Origin: an uncultured Oleiphilaceae bacterium | GTDB taxonomy: Bacteria > Pseudomonadota > Gammaproteobacteria > Pseudomonadales > Oleiphilaceae | Direction of reading: 5' to 3' | Length of the DNA stretch: 64,000 nucleotides | Assembly (NCBI GenBank): GCA_913060665.1 | Contig: CAJXUY010000003.1 | Location: forward strand, 124,001 to 188,000 | Shown here: piece after piece, positions 1 to 8,989 of the stretch | How the letters are laid out: the number at the start of each line of letters is the position of its first letter | Position numbering within the stretch: the first letter of the stretch is position 1 | Made by a program: the position numbers and the translations under genes | The notes under the pieces: generated by a model | What the model was told of the DNA's origin: nothing | Databases searched by the model: none | Seen by the model: the letters and a program-made list of their open reading frames with translations, nothing else

Positions 1-2
1 CT

Positions 3-1433
3 GACGGTAACCAAGACCTATGGGTTAGGATGCGAAGCGGGTTTTCACTCGACCTTGATATAGATAACCCAAGATTCAACGCACAATTCAACTGGTATAA
101 AAAACATCAGCGTTATATTGATAGAACAACGGCCAGATCTTCACGTTACCTTTATCATATCGTTCAAGAAACTGAAAAACGCGGTATGCCACTAGAGCTT
201 GCATTACTGCCGATTGTAGAGAGTGCTTTCGATCCTTTTGCATATTCCCACGGAAGGGCTTCCGGCATATGGCAATTCATACCCGGCACTGGTAAAGCGT
301 TCGGTTTAAGGCAAGACTGGTGGTACGATGGACGCAGAGACATTGTCGCTTCAACTGATGCAGCCTTAACTTATTTACAGGCACTCGCTAATCGGTTTGA
401 TGGCGATTGGCTTCTAGCATTAGCCGCATATAATTCAGGAGGAGGAACCGTTTCAAAGGCGATTCGGTACAATAAAAAAAGAGGCCGTAAAACTGACTTT
501 TGGTCGTTAAAATTACCTAAAGAGACCCGCGCCTATGTTCCAAAACTTCTCGCTATTTCTAGGCTCATTCAGGAACCTGGTAGCTACGGTATAACGCTTC
601 AACCACTGCCCAACGAGCCCTATTTTGATATTGTTAAAGTGGGGTCTCAGATTGACTTGGCCCAAGCAGCCAAACTGGCAGACATCACGGTAGAAGAGCT
701 CTACCTTCTTAATCCAGGCTTTAACCGATGGGCTACGTCACCACTAGGCCCCCACCGATTATTGATCCCGAAAACAAATACTGAACAATTTAAGACGGCA
801 CTAGCATCAATACCAAGCAGTCAGCGAATTAGCTGGCAACGATATACAGTGCAATCCGGTGACTCACTGATACGAATCGCTAAAAAACACAATACCACAC
901 CTTCTGTTATCAAACAGACCAACAACCTTCGTTCAAATATGATACGAAAAGGTCAAAAGCTCTTAATACCGGTAGCGGCAAAAGGAAACGCTTACTACGC
1001 ATTCAGTTCCGACAATCGAATTGAGAAAAAGCAAAACACAGTTCCAAGAGGTAAAAGCACCTCAAAAGTAGAGTATACGGTCAGGTCTGGCGATACATTG
1101 TGGGACATCTCTAGAAAATACAAAGTAGGTGTAAGAAGCCTTGCCAGATCGAATAGCATGGCCCCTACAGATCCTTTAAAACCGGGCAAAAAACTCGTCA
1201 TCTGGACTCAATCAGCACCTACTAGCATTGCTACAAACTATTCACCTCCAAGTCGATCAAATATCCGTAAAGTAGGCTATCGCGTCAGGAAAGGGGATTC
1301 TCTGGCTCGAATTGCCGGTAAATTTAACGTCACAGTGAAACAAATCGTCACTTGGAATAACATTGACCCCAACAAGTACTTGAAGCCAGGCCAAAAGCTA
1401 AAACTACATGTTGATGTGACCAATGGATCTTAG
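3..1433 (+). CDS. mltD: Membrane-bound lytic murein transglycosylase D, 5' end outside window
   Basis: Cleaves the MurNAc-GlcNAc bond of peptidoglycan with 1,6-anhydro product formation, normally as an outer-membrane lipoprotein. The reading frame is open to the left edge (residues DGNQDLWVR precede the first ATG at 30), so the signal peptide and true start lie outside the window. Numbering from that ATG, the SLT domain covers about residues 35-190, with catalytic Glu64 in PIVESAFDP, then ASGIWQFIPGTG and AAYNSGGG. Three LysM peptidoglycan-binding repeats follow at about 271-315, 348-393 and 415-460, each beginning with a Y-V-x-x-GDSL/GDTL pattern. The stop lies 6 nt from the stop of the convergent gene, leaving no room for a separate terminator. 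Identification is firm. Confidence 0.96.
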   Translation, partial: DGNQDLWVRMRSGFSLDLDIDNPRFNAQFNWYKKHQRYIDRTTARSSRYLYHIVQETEKRGMPLELALLPIVESAFDPFAYSHGRASGIWQFIPGTGKAFGLRQDWWYDGRRDIVASTDAALTYLQALANRFDGDWLLALAAYNSGGGTVSKAIRYNKKRGRKTDFWSLKLPKETRAYVPKLLAISRLIQEPGSYGITLQPLPNEPYFDIVKVGSQIDLAQAAKLADITVEELYLLNPGFNRWATSPLGPHRLLIPKTNTEQFKTALASIPSSQRISWQRYTVQSGDSLIRIAKKHNTTPSVIKQTNNLRSNMIRKGQKLLIPVAAKGNAYYAFSSDNRIEKKQNTVPRGKSTSKVEYTVRSGDTLWDISRKYKVGVRSLARSNSMAPTDPLKPGKKLVIWTQSAPTSIATNYSPPSRSNIRKVGYRVRKGDSLARIAGKFNVTVKQIVTWNNIDPNKYLKPGQKLKLHVDVTNGS

Positions 1434-1439
1434 TGGGCA

Positions 1440-2882
1440 CTACCCTTTATTGGCTAATACAGCCAAACTCATATTAATTTGTGCACAGAAATGCTTAAAC
1501 CCGTTGAAATATGTATCACTCAAAGGTCGCTTAGTTTCTCCTAAGTCAGCATATAAAAAGCCTACTGGTTTTTTATTGGCTTTAATGGGTGCGATCATAA
1601 ACTGCCTCACACCTGTAACCGCAATATAGTCTGGCGTTAGTGCAGCAGTAAGCTCCTTGTCTGCTGTACCGCCAATCCACGAGGGTTTTCCTATACTAAA
1701 AAGCTGAAACAAAAAACCCGAACGACTTTTAACAAAGTTAAATTTGAATTTTTCTCGCCATTCTTCTGTTCCTTCTCCTATTACATATTTCGCAGAGATT
1801 GTCTCTCGCCCCTTATCGAAAATAGCTAAACACACTCTTTCAAGACCAACGCCTCGATGAATACCTTCTAAGACAGTTTGAAACAGCGAATTCATATCGA
1901 CCCCCTCCATCATCATGCCGGTGAGTTCTTGTAGAATTTGTAACTGTAACTCTGGGTTAGGCTGATGCTGACCTTTTGCCCCTAAGCTTGGATCATTTGA
2001 CGTTTCTACAGAGCGAGTGGCTGGAATCATAGCAACCAATACATCGCTACCATAGTTCGCGGCAACCTCTGCTGCTTCATTTGCACTCTCCCTCACCATT
2101 GCCTCTACGTCATTTACTCCACTACTAGTAAAGGCAGCTATTTTCTTAACCAATGCCTTCATCTCAGCACTATCCCACCCTTTTTTCGATACTTGACTAA
2201 CCTCTTCTCCAATCAATACAGCCTCAGCCTTACGTGACATTTTCACTGAGGGCTGCAACGACTCTTGAAGCACCCCTCCCAGTCGCCAGTTTTTAACCAA
2301 AGCCAGCCCTAACCGTTTAAAACTTACACCAATCACCTTTTCAGCGAGTCGGTCACGCTCTCTATCACTCGCACCTTCTTCATAGTACTCAGATAACTCT
2401 GCTACCTCACTTTCGCCGCTAGATAACACCAACATCTCAGCAAGGTGAAGTAACAATGTGGCGACAAATACTTCTTCCTTACCATCTGCTGACATCTTTA
2501 TGCAGATATTTCGCGCTTGTATAGCTGCATGAATGGCATCTGCCATTATTTCAAACAATCTGGTAGAAGGTTGGCCTTGTAGAATGGTTTCGAGCACTTT
2601 AATCGTTATACAAATGTTTTTTATAGTATTGAAGCCAATGGTTAATATTGAGCGACTTACAGTAGTCACCGGGCTTCCTGTAGGATTAAAGTGAACGGTA
2701 TTGGCGACCTTTAATACTTGAGTCGTCAACGAAGCGTCCTTTAGAATAACCTCAGCCAGCTGATTAGCTGATGTTTCATCTGATGACGTCAGTTCATTAA
2801 GCTCTGCGAGAATTGATGTAAGCACTACACCCTCTCCACTATCTAGGCGCTCTACCCATGCAGCTAACCCCTTCTTTTCCAC
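1440..2882 (-). CDS. HDOD domain plus C-terminal GAF-like domain signalling protein
   Basis: Protein of 480 residues. About residues 15-215 form an HDOD domain, a catalytically degenerate relative of HD phosphohydrolases found in signalling proteins; visible are the VILKDASLTTQVLKVAN stretch and the SRSILTIGFNTIKN helix pair. About residues 320-475 resemble a GAF sensor domain (LQELTGMMMEG, then VGLERVCLAIFD). There is no output enzyme domain and no signal peptide, so it is probably a cytoplasmic scaffold or sensor. It starts with GTG, supported by a GGAGG ribosome site just upstream. It sits between mltD and the yej operon, a pair that are neighbours in pseudomonads as I recall, so it looks like a lineage-specific insertion. 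Ligand and partners are unknown. Confidence 0.8.
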   Translation of the reverse strand: MEKKGLAAWVERLDSGEGVVLTSILAELNELTSSDETSANQLAEVILKDASLTTQVLKVANTVHFNPTGSPVTTVSRSILTIGFNTIKNICITIKVLETILQGQPSTRLFEIMADAIHAAIQARNICIKMSADGKEEVFVATLLLHLAEMLVLSSGESEVAELSEYYEEGASDRERDRLAEKVIGVSFKRLGLALVKNWRLGGVLQESLQPSVKMSRKAEAVLIGEEVSQVSKKGWDSAEMKALVKKIAAFTSSGVNDVEAMVRESANEAAEVAANYGSDVLVAMIPATRSVETSNDPSLGAKGQHQPNPELQLQILQELTGMMMEGVDMNSLFQTVLEGIHRGVGLERVCLAIFDKGRETISAKYVIGEGTEEWREKFKFNFVKSRSGFLFQLFSIGKPSWIGGTADKELTAALTPDYIAVTGVRQFMIAPIKANKKPVGFLYADLGETKRPLSDTYFNGFKHFCAQINMSLAVLANKG

Positions 2883-3012
2883 CCACTACCTCCAATCTCA
2901 CCAAAAATGGTGTTAAGTTTTAAATTTGTTTAACTTTAATATAGCTAATGATCCTGATAAGGTATTGATAGTTTGATAATTCGCCCTAAAAAATAATAAC
3001 TTCCGGACTCAA

Positions 3013-4950
3013 ATGCTCGATTTTACAAAGTGCTTGGTGACACAATTTTTGTCGTTATTAGCGCTAACTCACACATTATTCATCTCATCGATTATTCATG
3101 CTGCGGATATCCAAACAAGTACCAAGAATATCACCACCCGTCACGGTTTTGCGCTTTATGGGGACTTAAAATACCCTGAAGGGTTTACACATCTGAACTA
3201 TGTTAACCCCAATGCAGAAAAAGGTGGCTCTGTTCGGTTAATGGGCTTTGGTACATTCGACACCTTAAACCCCTATACGTTGCGCGGCATCAGTCCTATT
3301 AATACCCCTGGGCAATATATCTACGGATTTTCTGAAGAAACCGACTCATTGCTTGCGGGCACTGAAGGCGTAACCAGGTCAGGCGATGAGCCTCAATCTG
3401 CATATGGTCTTATTGCCGAATCTATTAGCTACCCAGCGGATTTAAGCTGGTGTATTTTCAACATTAGACCAAGCGCTCGCTTTCAAGACGGACACTCAAT
3501 CGATGCACATGACGTATTGTTCTCTTGGCAGACCTTGGTTAAAAAAGGGCATCCGCAATTTCGTCAAAACCTAAAAGCAGTCAAAGATGTTGTTGTAGTA
3601 GACCCTCTCACTGTTAAAGTCATTTTTAATCACACGAATGCCGGTACCGACCTTTTGCGCTTTGGCGAACTGCCAGTACTTCCTAAGCACTACTGGAAAG
3701 ATAAAGAATTCGCTAAAACAACTCTCACCCCACCTGTAATAAGTGGACCCTATAAAATTAAGACCGTCTCTGCAGGTAAATATATAACCTTTAAACGGAA
3801 CATAGACTACTGGGCCAAAGACCTTGGTATTAACAAAGGACGGTATAACTTTGACACCGTTCAGTTTGATTTTTTCCGCGATCAAACCATTGCATTTGAA
3901 GGTTTTAAAAGTGGTGAGTTCGATGCATTTATGGATTACACCGCTAAAAATTGGGCAGCCGGATATAACTTTCCTGCGTTAAGAGATAAACAAGTACTGA
4001 AAGAAGAAATTAAGCATCAAATACCCTCAGGTACTCAAGGCTTCTTTTTTAATACCCGCAAGGCAATATTCGATTCCGTAAAGGTGCGTGAAGGCATCGC
4101 ACTATTGTTTGATTTTGAATGGACAAATAAAAATATATTTCACGGTGCCTATACCAGAAACACGACTTATTTCCCAAACTCTATCTTTGACGCTTCTGAA
4201 GCAAAGCCTGATAAACTTGAACTGAATTTGCTTGATCAATATAAGGACATTTTACCGCCTGATCTCTACTTACGTCCCTTTTCAGCCAATACTTTTGCAC
4301 CTCTTCCGATGAGCAATGAAAAAAAGGGACGAGGCAGCATCCGGCATAAGCAAAGACAGGCACTTAAGTTATTTAACCAAGAAGGCTGGCACCTCAAAAA
4401 TGGCACTCTCTACCACTCAGAAACTGGAGTAGCATTTGAATTTGAGATTTTGCTTAGGCAACCGGGCCTCAAAAGAGTTGTCGAACCTTTTATCACAAAT
4501 TTAAGAAAGACGGGAATAAAAGCGACTGCAAGGTTAGTCGATGCTAGCCAATACAAAGTCAGACTAGACGATTTTGACTTTGATATGACGACTTTTGTGC
4601 TATCGCAAAGTCTTTCACCTAGCCATGAGCAACGAGAGTACTTTCACTCATCTACAAGAGACATTAAGGGTAGTCGCAACTATGCAGGAGTGAACCACCC
4701 TGCAATAGATCAATTGACCGAAACTATAATTAGAGCAAAAACTCGTCAGGAGCTTATAACTGCAACGAAAGCCCTTGACCGTGTGCTACTATGGAACCAC
4801 TATATCGTTCCCAATTGGCATTTGAATTATCATCGTATAGCCTACTGGAACAAGTTTAAAAAGCCTGATCAACAACCCCCATATAAATTGGGTTTTGAGA
4901 ACTGGTGGATAAAGTCTGAGCTACTAAAAACAATATCACTCGGTAAATAA
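3013..4950 (+). CDS. yejA: Periplasmic peptide-binding protein of YejABEF-type ABC importer (copy 1)
   Basis: Family 5 extracellular solute-binding protein, 645 residues, with an N-terminal signal peptide ending near HAADIQ (about residue 31). It captures oligopeptides in the periplasm for the YejBEF permease/ATPase; the E. coli system takes up peptides and microcin C. YejA hallmarks include HGFALYGDLKYP, YVNPNAEKGG, GPYKIKTV, FFFNTRKAIF, FDFEWTN and the C-terminal YHRIAYWNKF. It is the first gene of a tight operon; the next gene begins 1 nt after its stop. The divergent 130-bp gap to the HDOD gene must hold its promoter. It is a paralogue of the next gene, with the same motifs but clearly diverged residues. 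Confidence 0.92.
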   Translation: MLDFTKCLVTQFLSLLALTHTLFISSIIHAADIQTSTKNITTRHGFALYGDLKYPEGFTHLNYVNPNAEKGGSVRLMGFGTFDTLNPYTLRGISPINTPGQYIYGFSEETDSLLAGTEGVTRSGDEPQSAYGLIAESISYPADLSWCIFNIRPSARFQDGHSIDAHDVLFSWQTLVKKGHPQFRQNLKAVKDVVVVDPLTVKVIFNHTNAGTDLLRFGELPVLPKHYWKDKEFAKTTLTPPVISGPYKIKTVSAGKYITFKRNIDYWAKDLGINKGRYNFDTVQFDFFRDQTIAFEGFKSGEFDAFMDYTAKNWAAGYNFPALRDKQVLKEEIKHQIPSGTQGFFFNTRKAIFDSVKVREGIALLFDFEWTNKNIFHGAYTRNTTYFPNSIFDASEAKPDKLELNLLDQYKDILPPDLYLRPFSANTFAPLPMSNEKKGRGSIRHKQRQALKLFNQEGWHLKNGTLYHSETGVAFEFEILLRQPGLKRVVEPFITNLRKTGIKATARLVDASQYKVRLDDFDFDMTTFVLSQSLSPSHEQREYFHSSTRDIKGSRNYAGVNHPAIDQLTETIIRAKTRQELITATKALDRVLLWNHYIVPNWHLNYHRIAYWNKFKKPDQQPPYKLGFENWWIKSELLKTISLGK

Positions 4951-4951
4951 G

Positions 4952-6829
4952 ATGATTTCGAAACAACAATTTCCCATTAAACGTCGTTCAAAGGCTTTTA
5001 AGGCAGCATTAACCGGCATTAAATTCGCTGGTTTATCACTATTCATGACACTATCTTTTACTACAGACGCCCATGAGCATTCATTAGACGAAGACAGAAC
5101 GACAACACCTCAACACGGTGTCGCGATGCATGGTGACGTCAAATATCCAGCTAACTTTGAACATTTTGAATATGTTAATCCGTTAGCGCCCAAAGGCGGA
5201 ACCGTTAGACGGAGTGTTGTCTCAAACAGTTACGATAGCTTTCACCCTTTTGTTTTAAAAGGCGTTCCTGCTGCAGGCGTAAGTCATTATTTATATGACA
5301 CCTTAACGATACAGTCAGAGGATGAGGCATTCAGTCAGTACGGGCTCATAGCAGAAAAAATTGAGATGCCCGTCGATAGAAGCTGGGTGGTTTTCCATAT
5401 CAACCCTAAAGCGCGCTTTCAAGACGATCACCCCATTACACCTGAGGATGTTATCTTTACTTTTAACAGTCTTATTGAGCATGGTGCTCCTTTCTACAAG
5501 GCCTATTATGGCGATGTATCCAACGTCAGAAAAGTTGGGCAGTACCAAGTACGGTTTGATTTCAAAAACAACGAAAACCGAGAACTTCCTCTTATTTTAG
5601 GCCAACTCCCTGTATTACCTAAACACTACTGGGAGTCCCGCGACTTTTCTAAATCAACGCTTGAAGCACCTATTGGAAGTGGCCCTTATAAAATTAAAGC
5701 ATTTAACACTGGCCGCTCAATTACATATGAACGTATACCTGACTATTGGGCTAAAGACCTCCCCGTTAACAAAGGTCAGTACAATTTTAACGAAATCATA
5801 TTTGAATATTATGGTGACCAAACAATTGCTCTAGAAGCCTTTAAAGCAGGCGAATACGATTTTATTGTCGAGAATATTGCGAAAAACTGGGCCACTGCCT
5901 ATACCGGCGAGAAATTCGACCAAGGCACAATCATCAAAGAAGAGGTCGAACACCAACAACCTGTTGGAATGCAAAGTTTTATCTACAATACGAGAAGAGA
6001 CATCTTCAGTGACCCTAAGGTTCGCGAAGCAATAAGCTATGCGTTTGATTTTGAATGGACAAACAAACAACTGTTTTTTGGGCAATACAAACGAACCAAT
6101 AGCTACTTTGAAAATTCTGAACTCGCATCTTCTGACTTACCAAGCAATGAAGAGTTGGAAATACTTAGTGTGTTCAAAGATCAAATACCTGAAAGTGTGT
6201 TCACATCAGTTAACAAAACGCCAAAAACCGACGGATCAGGGAATGTTCGCAAAAACCTGCGAACGGCACTCAAGCTACTTAAAGAAGCGGGCTGGTCAAT
6301 AAAAAACAAAAAACTAGTTAACAATAAGACCTCTCAACCATTTGAGTTTGAGATCTTACTCTACCAAAAAAGCTTTGAGCGAATTATCCACCCATTTACC
6401 AAGAACCTTGCAAAACTGGGTATCGAAGCAAAAATTCGTTTGGTCGATACTAACCAGTACATAGGTCGGGTAAGAAAGTACGATTATGATATGTTTATTA
6501 TGACATTGTCGCAGTCTAACTCACCTGGTAATGAGCAAAGAGACTACTGGTACTCCACGAATACCAATACCCCCGGCACCCGAAACTATATAGGTGTGTC
6601 TGACCCTGTCGTTGATCAGTTAGTCGATATGATCATTGCTGCGCCCGATAGAGACAGCCTTGTTACTCGTACTAAAGTACTTGATAGAGTTCTGTTATCA
6701 AAACATTATGTCATACCTCAATGGCACTTACCCAGACAAAGGATAGCCTACTGGAAACGTTTAAATCACCCGAAAGTTTTCCCTAAGTCGGGGGTTAACC
6801 TAGATACCTGGTGGGCTAGCGAAAAATAA
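4952..6829 (+). CDS. yejA: Periplasmic peptide-binding protein of YejABEF-type ABC importer (copy 2)
   Basis: Second family 5 solute-binding protein, 625 residues, with a longer charged N-region (ISKQQFPIKRRSK) before the hydrophobic signal segment ending around DAHEHS. Shared signatures with copy 1 are HGVAMHGDVKYP, YVNPLAPKGG, GSGPYKIKAF, YNTRRDIF and FDFEWTNKQLFFG, so the pair arose by tandem duplication. It starts 1 nt after the upstream stop with no obvious ribosome site, suggesting translational coupling. The pair probably feeds one permease with different peptide ranges. That inference rests on divergence alone; no ligand residue can be assigned. Confidence 0.92.
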   Translation: MISKQQFPIKRRSKAFKAALTGIKFAGLSLFMTLSFTTDAHEHSLDEDRTTTPQHGVAMHGDVKYPANFEHFEYVNPLAPKGGTVRRSVVSNSYDSFHPFVLKGVPAAGVSHYLYDTLTIQSEDEAFSQYGLIAEKIEMPVDRSWVVFHINPKARFQDDHPITPEDVIFTFNSLIEHGAPFYKAYYGDVSNVRKVGQYQVRFDFKNNENRELPLILGQLPVLPKHYWESRDFSKSTLEAPIGSGPYKIKAFNTGRSITYERIPDYWAKDLPVNKGQYNFNEIIFEYYGDQTIALEAFKAGEYDFIVENIAKNWATAYTGEKFDQGTIIKEEVEHQQPVGMQSFIYNTRRDIFSDPKVREAISYAFDFEWTNKQLFFGQYKRTNSYFENSELASSDLPSNEELEILSVFKDQIPESVFTSVNKTPKTDGSGNVRKNLRTALKLLKEAGWSIKNKKLVNNKTSQPFEFEILLYQKSFERIIHPFTKNLAKLGIEAKIRLVDTNQYIGRVRKYDYDMFIMTLSQSNSPGNEQRDYWYSTNTNTPGTRNYIGVSDPVVDQLVDMIIAAPDRDSLVTRTKVLDRVLLSKHYVIPQWHLPRQRIAYWKRLNHPKVFPKSGVNLDTWWASEK

Positions 6830-6860
6830 ACTAACTTTAATCACTTAACTGAATTCACTT

Positions 6861-7949
6861 ATGTCTGTTTACATTTTACGGCGCATACTTTTAATGATTC
6901 CAACACTGTTTGGGATCATGTTACTAAACTTTATTATTATCCAAGCGGCTCCAGGGGGGCCGGTTGAACAGACTTTAGCCAAACTACAAGGGTTAGACTC
7001 AACTGTTCAAAATCGCATGGGGGATAGTATGTCGGTGGAGGTCTCCTCTTCTGGCAATGAGAACTCTTCGTATCGAGGTGCTCAAGGGTTAGACCCCGAA
7101 CTTGTTCAGGAAATTGAAAAACTCTATGGCTTTGACAAGCCTCCCTATGAACGCTTTTTCCTGATGATTAAAAGTTATATTTTCTTTGATTTTGGCGATA
7201 GTTTTTTTAGAGATCAGTCTGTAGTGGATTTAGTCGTTGAAAAAATGCCTGTTTCTATCTCACTAGGCCTTTGGTCAACACTGATTATATATCTGATATC
7301 CATCCCTTTGGGTATTAAAAAAGCAGTTCACGACGGCTCACGATTCGATGTGTGGACCAGTAGCCTTATCGTCGTTGGGTATGCGATTCCAGGCTTCCTG
7401 TTTGCCGTATTGCTTATTGTTGTATTTGCCGGCGGCACTTACCTCGACTGGTTCCCTCTAAGGGGAATTGTTTCAAATAATTTTGACGATCTAACATTCT
7501 TTGGAAAAATCGGCGATTATTTTTGGCATTTAGTGTTGCCAATAACGGCCAATGTAATTGGCGGCTTTGCCACGTTAGCATTATTAACCAAAAACTCATT
7601 TCTTGATGAAATCCGAAAACAGTATGTCGTTACCGCTCGAGCCAAAGGGCTGGAGGAGAACAAAATACTCTATGGCCACGTATTTCGAAATGCCATGCTT
7701 ATTGTTATCGCCGGTATGCCTGGGTTATTAATGGCACTGTTTTTCTCAGGTTCGTTACTTATCGAAGTGATATTCTCATTAGACGGCCTTGGCTTGCTCG
7801 GTTTTGAGTCAGCACTAAACAGAGATTACCCGGTGATGTTTGGTACGCTTTATATCTTTACCCTAATGGGCTTGTTTTTAAAATTATTAAGCGATATTAC
7901 CTATGTACTGGTTGACCCCCGCATCGACTTTGAAAGCAGGGAGGGCTAA
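6861..7949 (+). CDS. yejB: Peptide ABC transporter permease YejB
   Basis: Inner-membrane permease, 362 residues. The first membrane segment ([21 protein letters not shown]) has the typical DppB/YejB start. A hydrophilic insert of about 60 residues follows, containing the family element [12 protein letters not shown]. The binding-protein-dependent transport domain begins around residue 120 and contains the EAA-type loop [21 protein letters not shown] that contacts the ATPase. About six membrane helices are visible. It lies 31 nt after copy 2 of yejA and 2 nt before yejE, within the same operon. Confidence 0.95.
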   Translation: MSVYILRRILLMIPTLFGIMLLNFIIIQAAPGGPVEQTLAKLQGLDSTVQNRMGDSMSVEVSSSGNENSSYRGAQGLDPELVQEIEKLYGFDKPPYERFFLMIKSYIFFDFGDSFFRDQSVVDLVVEKMPVSISLGLWSTLIIYLISIPLGIKKAVHDGSRFDVWTSSLIVVGYAIPGFLFAVLLIVVFAGGTYLDWFPLRGIVSNNFDDLTFFGKIGDYFWHLVLPITANVIGGFATLALLTKNSFLDEIRKQYVVTARAKGLEENKILYGHVFRNAMLIVIAGMPGLLMALFFSGSLLIEVIFSLDGLGLLGFESALNRDYPVMFGTLYIFTLMGLFLKLLSDITYVLVDPRIDFESREG

Positions 7950-7951
7950 TT

Positions 7952-8983
7952 ATGAATAACCCTCGTGCAATCAACCCTATTACTCAAAGAAGGCTTGATA
8001 ATTTCAAAGCGAATCGTCGAGGTTACTACTCACTGTGGATATTTGTATTTCTATTTTTATTTACATTATTTGCAGAGTTTATTTCAAATGATAAGCCCCT
8101 CTTGGTTTACTACGACGGTTCTATCTACACACCGGTATTCAACACCTACACTGAAACAGAATTCGGTGGTGACTTTGAAACAGAAGCAGACTATCGGGAT
8201 AGCTATATTCAGGAACTTATTAATGAACAAGGCTGGATGATTTGGCCACTTATTCGCTATAGCTATAGAACCATCAATTACGACCTACCTGTACCCGCCC
8301 CTGCTCCACCTTCTAGCGAAAACTGGCTCGGAACGGATGATCAAGGTCGCGATGTGGCGGCTCGCTTGATCTACGGTTTCAGAATATCTATCCTCTTTGC
8401 ACTGACCCTCACCTTTCTAAGTACCATTGTTGGCGTAATTGTAGGTGCTACACAAGGATACTATGGTGGTAAAGTAGACCTAGTTGGACAACGCCTTATT
8501 GAAATTTGGTCAGGTTTACCGGTGCTTTATCTTTTAATCATACTCTCTAGCTTTGTTCAGCCTAGCTTCTGGTGGCTATTGGGTATTATGTTGTTGTTTA
8601 GCTGGATGGGGCTGGTTGATGTTGTTCGTGCGGAATTTTTACGCGCACGGAACTTTGAATACGTAAGAGCCGCCAGAGCGCTGGGTTTGAGTAATCGAGG
8701 GATCATGTTTAAACATATGCTACCCAACGCGATGGTCGCGACCCTTACTTTTATGCCGTTTATCCTCACTGGTGCGATTGGAGGCCTCACTTCACTGGAT
8801 TTCCTTGGGTTTGGTATGCCGCTCGGCTCTCCGTCACTTGGGGAGCTCATTGCGCAAGGTAAGTCGAATCTTCATGCTCCATGGTTAGGGGTTTCTGCTT
8901 TTGTTGTATTGTCCCTGATGTTAACCCTATTAGTGTTCATCGGTGAAGCCGTTCGTGATGCTTTTGACCCTAAGAAGGCCTAA
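7952..8983 (+). CDS. yejE: Peptide ABC transporter permease YejE
   Basis: Second inner-membrane permease of the importer, 343 residues. One N-terminal helix is followed by a long periplasmic loop containing the YejE-type element SENWLGTDDQGRDVAARL. The remaining helices carry the ATPase-contact loop RAARALGLSNRGIMFKHMLP. The start codon is well supported by GGGAGGG upstream. It begins 2 nt after yejB and ends 6 nt before yejF, so the three membrane and ATPase components are one transcription unit. Confidence 0.95.
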   Translation: MNNPRAINPITQRRLDNFKANRRGYYSLWIFVFLFLFTLFAEFISNDKPLLVYYDGSIYTPVFNTYTETEFGGDFETEADYRDSYIQELINEQGWMIWPLIRYSYRTINYDLPVPAPAPPSSENWLGTDDQGRDVAARLIYGFRISILFALTLTFLSTIVGVIVGATQGYYGGKVDLVGQRLIEIWSGLPVLYLLIILSSFVQPSFWWLLGIMLLFSWMGLVDVVRAEFLRARNFEYVRAARALGLSNRGIMFKHMLPNAMVATLTFMPFILTGAIGGLTSLDFLGFGMPLGSPSLGELIAQGKSNLHAPWLGVSAFVVLSLMLTLLVFIGEAVRDAFDPKKA

Positions 8984-8989
8984 TACTTA

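Noticed and set aside
1423-1629. 68-codon plus-strand ORF after mltD
   Set aside because: It overlaps the 3' part of the HDOD-GAF gene on the opposite strand and has no independent support.
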